Part shown: one piece after another, positions 17,156 to 20,396 of the stretch
Layout: every line of letters starts with the position of its first letter
Position numbering within the stretch: the first letter of the stretch is position 1
DNA from: a virus
Reading direction: 5' to 3' (one strand)
Length of the DNA: 20,396 nt
IMG/VR virus record: IMGVR_UViG_3300045009_001059
Span: 1 to 20,396 of that record
Notes under the pieces: model-generated
Seen by the model: the letters and a program-made list of their open reading frames with translations, nothing else
Database searches by the model: none
What the model was told of the DNA's origin: nothing
Made by a program: the position numbers and the translations under genes

Positions 17156-18734
17156 ATGTCTGTCAATACTCCAAACATACCAGGTTCTTCTAATCTTTAC
17201 AATTACGACGTCAAGCCTGAAGTTGATTCTTTGATAGAAGAAAACATCATAAAAGACGGGACAGAAGAATTCGTCAACTTGATGTCTTCCAAGGAAATTT
17301 CGCCGGTTGGTTTCAGCAAGATTCCGGTATCTTCGGTTAAGTCAGAGCTCTTGTCAGCCTACAACATGCTTCAAAAATTCATGATGGAACTTGAAGATTT
17401 TTTTTCGATCACGAACGTCAAAGCGAGCTTGACTCCTTCTTTGCAGGAAGCGCACTACCAGGTTTGCGATCAAGCCATGGGTGCCAAGACGACGGCTAGT
17501 CCCGATCACGTCAGTTACGAAGAATACAAGTATTGCCTGAAGAGCAAGACACGAGCGTGCAGGCTGTTGCTGAACGAGTACGACATTTTGGTAAGTAAAA
17601 CGGCGATTGGCTACAACTACGACATAATGGCAATATACGAGTGCATCACCGAAGAATTAATACAATTGATGAATTTTATGGACAAAACAATAGGGGAGGA
17701 ATACGATGACGAAGTCGAGCAAAGCTTGTCAAAAGAAATTTTTTACTGGGCAAAATCATACAAAGAATATACGCAGCTCTTTGCCAAAGAAATCTTGTCA
17801 ATTTCACCAGAAATTCCACAAGCCGAAATGGATTCTATCAACAAAGTCCAAGCAGCACAGTTCAAAGCATTTTTTTCGATCAAGGTAAACTCGTACAATT
17901 CGGAGACAAAAAAATTGATGCGGACTACTGAAGAGAGAACTGGTCGACACATGCGAAATGTATTACGTGAATTTTTTGAGTCCAGCAGTAAAGTCGAGGA
18001 GTTTGATGGCCTATCCTTTGGAGTTGACGCTTTTGTCCACCGGAATGAAAGCAAACGCCCCGATTCTTTCCGAGGAAGTAGTCGCGGCTTCTTCCGTCAT
18101 AAACGGGAATTTGGCGTCTTTGTTGGCTGATTTCAAGCAGAGGAAGATAAACACCGAAAACAGGTTGATGGGTTTGCTGGCGGTTATCAGGGAGAAAAAA
18201 AAGTACGTTTCGTACATGATGCAGATGGAGGAAAAGTGCGGCAGGCAAAAAACGATGGTTTTTGTCGATCCCAGCGACGTTTCTTTCGATGCAGTTTTTC
18301 TCGGAGCAGGGGCCTACGACGAAAAAAGAGAAACCTTGAATTCGAGCCACAAACATTTATCTGACCTCGAAGAGAACCACCATCCCCAGTATCTTTTGAA
18401 ATCGGGAGGAGAAATATTCGGAGACATCATCATGGCTCCGGACGCCACGATAGCCGGCGTGAACATACCCCAACATTCCCACAGTGGTTCAGACGGAACC
18501 GCCAGGATGAGAGCCAGTTACATAGACTATTCGCAAGACAGAAGCTCTCTCAAAGAAATCGACCCTGAAAAAATACTCATAGAAGTAGACAGTTTTTTTC
18601 CAAAAATAACCCTTGTCGGTGAGCCGAAGGTGGATGCAACCGTGAGCGTCAAATTTGACGGAGAAGAATTAGAACAAAACAGGTACGAGATAAAGATAAC
18701 GTACACGGAAATAGAAAAAGAAGAAACGATATAA
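17156..18734 (+). CDS. Fibre-like virion protein, 525 residues, one CGG +1 site
   Basis: Starts MSVNTPNIPGSSNLYN after AAAGGA. Helical first two thirds. CGG at 17921-17923 then a +1 shift joins KKLM to LLKRELVDTCEMYYVNFL, and the rest stays in one frame to EKEETI. The late part has His-rich turns and a pattern typical of fibre and appendage proteins (HKHLSDLEENHHPQYLL, GGEIFGDIIMAPDATI, HSHSGSDG). I infer a tail or surface structural protein. Lies between terminase and a peptidoglycan peptidase. The 258-residue second frame alone would be reported with a false start in conventional calling. Confidence 0.8.
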
Positions 18735-18738
18735 ACAT

Positions 18739-20396
18739 ATGCCCGTCGACATCACCGATTATCCGATAATAAAACCTATCAAACCAAAGGATATTCAGCG
18801 GTTATGATGTACGGTGGCAGGCTCGACGAAATTTTGTTGGTCACAGTCACCGACGGAGCAAAACTTCATTGGTTGGCTGCAGCGGCGTGGAAGGCAATGC
18901 GTCAAGCAGCGCTAGCTTCCGGGGTCGACTTGAGACCTTCGAGCGCGGGCGACGGATACAGAACTTTTGATTCCCAGCTTAGAAACTTTTTGAAAAGATA
19001 CCAGCTTGAGCCGAACGGGAACCCAACCAGAATATATGACGGAAAAACTTGGTACTTAAAAAAGATAGATCCCGACACGGGAAAAACACCCGCCCAACTC
19101 GGGTCTCCACGGTTCAAGTTGGCACAATTTTGGTTTGGCCATAGATGTCAACATAGGAATTCCTGGGGCACGTCAATGGTTGGTAGAAAACTCGCTCGAT
19201 TACGGATTCGCATGGGAACTTGTTCCTTCTGAGTTGTGGCACATAAGGTATTTTGCCGGTGACAAACCGCCAAAACTCGTAAAGGATTACATCAACGCAA
19301 ACAACATAGTACCCCCAATCAGTATGGATCCGTCTTCTACTGTCAGTGCCGCACAAAAAAAACCGATGGCGAATTGGTTCAGGTACGTTCCTTACGATAA
19401 ATTGGATACTGTCGGTAACGACAAGTATCTGGTTCCCCCGGCAAGGTTTGAGATAACCGTTTCTTCTCCGTTCAGGGATGTTCCAGCAGATTCGTTGATG
19501 TTTTTGTCAAGTTCGCAAACCTCCTTGATTAAATCGGTGATAAAAAGCACTCAGGGGATGATACCGGCGAAAATTGAAGACGATCATTCTTATGTTGTAG
19601 TTTACAACAAAAAACTTCCAGACGGCACCTATTTTTTCAAAGTGTTGAAAACGGCTTTCAAAGAAAACATATTGTATTTTTTGAGCGCCGAGGATCATCC
19701 AGCAGGCCAACCAGTGACCGGAAGGTACCATCTGTATTTTGGTAACTCAAATTTAAAATACGTTAGCCTTATTGACTCAGGGCCGAACATATCCAAATAT
19801 AGTCAAGCTTCGGAATCAAAAATGCAAATCGTATTTTCCATTATCGAATCAAATTCAGATAACAATGTACTGCACAATTTCAACACTAGAACCATCAAAA
19901 ATTATTTTACTACTGTGCTTGCGCAAGATCAAGAATTTGACGATTATGGCGCATTTGTTTATTATAATTATGAAAATGATTGGCCAGGTTATTCGTCTTC
20001 AGTGGTGGGAGCAAAAGTAGCTGGATACTTCACCGGACCAGCAATAGTGATAAAAGCATCAAAAAATTTTAATGCTGGAAAGATACTGTTAAGAATATTC
20101 AGCACCTCAAAACAAGTGTCAAAAGATCCGTATCGGAGGATATCGGACAAGATACGGAAATCACCATAGTTGAAAAGGAACTGCACGAAGAAAGCCAGTT
20201 GATAGATTTGTATTCACCAATCAGTGTCGATGAGGTCATCTATGAAAATTATTTTTTGAGCGATTCAGAAACTTACTATTTTTTGATTGAAATAGTTCCA
20301 CAAGACAATCCCAATTCCAGGAATTCTAACGTAAAATTGGTAGATTTTCAATATTTGAAATCTTATTTTTTGAAATCTGGTGTACTTGAGTTGAAC
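18739..20396 (+). CDS. VanY/LAS-type peptidoglycan peptidase, partial, five CGG +1 sites
   Basis: The true start is probably ATG 18739 (MPVDITDYPIIKPIKPKD). CGG sites at 18799, 18812, 19110, 20134 and 20144 join six frames; 551 codons are in the window and the gene continues past it. The catalytic domain has the LAS zinc motif S-x-H-x-x-G-x-A-x-D, here SSWHNFGLAID (S126, H128, D135), and ELWHIRYF (E164, H167), the second His and catalytic Glu. Such enzymes cut cell-wall peptides. The 19110 site lies four codons before H128: zero frame loses both motifs. After residue 200 come beta-rich regions that may bind virion or cell wall. Together with its position this suggests a virion-associated lysin used at entry. 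Confidence 0.87.
19110..19113 (+). promoter_or_regulatory. Decisive recoding site CGGT
   Basis: The sequence is CCA CGG TTC AAG in the zero frame. Skipping T after CGG gives P-R-S-S-W-H; skipping C and reading GGT gives P-G-S-S-W-H-N-F-G-L-A-I-D. The family consensus PGxSxHxxGxAxD has Gly at this position, which favours Gly. Without either, the zinc-binding residues are absent from the protein. Confidence 0.85.

Larger units (their letters stand above)
2549..20147. other. Set of 23 in-frame CGG +1 decoding sites
   Basis: CGG start positions on the plus strand: 4570, 5917, 6740, 8386, 8585, 8916, 9580, 9902, 10449, 11632, 12645, 12712, 13016, 14576, 14886, 17096, 17921, 18799, 18812, 19110, 20134, 20144; on the minus strand 2552-2550. 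Following base: A at 15 sites, T at 5, G at 2, C at 1. The preceding codons are diverse (AAT, AGA, AGG, ATG, TTG, GAT, CAC, ACT, TTT, CAG, ACC, TTA, GTG, GGT, GTC, GTA, CCA, TAT), so no fixed P-site codon or downstream element is needed. After the shifts every complete gene has a length divisible by three. Confidence 0.9.

Noticed and set aside
20121-20160. A single -1 shift near 20130 in the peptidase gene
   Set aside because: A one-base insertion would give a plausible reading (VSEDIGQDTEI), but two +1 shifts at the in-frame CGG codons 20134 and 20144 give an open frame with the same rule used elsewhere.

Overview
The window looks like part of a tailed double-stranded DNA phage genome, probably one of unusual coding habit. 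It carries a phage-type RecA, a ClpA/ClpB-like AAA+ protein, a run of virion-type proteins, a full terminase large subunit (ATPase plus RNase H-like nuclease), a fibre-like protein and a VanY-type (LAS) peptidoglycan peptidase. No rRNA, tRNA, CRISPR array or insertion sequence was seen. The host cannot be named from this window. TGA, TAA and TAG all behave as stops, so this is not a UGA-recoded genome.

The main result concerns decoding. Read conventionally, almost every long gene from 2.3 to 20.4 kb appears broken by frameshifts. Every break falls at an in-frame CGG triplet, every shift is +1, and skipping one base at each in-frame CGG rebuilds full-length genes. I count 23 such sites in 10 genes, on both strands, with no in-frame CGG left unshifted in any gene I call right of 1.5 kb. 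CGG trinucleotides lying out of frame (about twenty in the terminase gene alone) cause no shift, which argues against sequencing error. In the peptidase the shift rebuilds the zinc-binding motif, and reading the site as C-GGN (C skipped, Gly inserted) gives the family's usual Gly. I infer that CGGN is decoded as a four-base unit, likely as Gly, either by a special tRNA or by slippage at an unassigned CGG codon.

Layout. 1-1300: minus-strand mini-cassettes with two copies of a near-identical 191-nt non-coding block, two paralogous 30-31-residue zinc-ribbon proteins, one 92-residue protein, and three UUCG/UUAG-loop terminators. This part does NOT follow the CGG rule and may be foreign, chimeric or ordinarily decoded. 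1460-2306: a promoter and two plus-strand genes. 2303-3978: a minus-strand operon of recA and three small genes. 3989-4049: divergent promoters. 4077-8345: a small protein, the AAA+ protein, two basic virion-type proteins and three small cysteine-containing proteins. 8314-15273: three large virion-type genes holding 12 of the 23 sites, one with a DnaQ-like exonuclease domain. 15278-20396: terminase, fibre-like protein and the virion peptidase, which runs off the window.

Genes without in-frame CGG are mostly small or recA-linked. The CGG-rich ones are mostly virion or lysis type. This resembles phages that recode stop codons in late genes, so a late-gene code switch is a reasonable but unproven reading.
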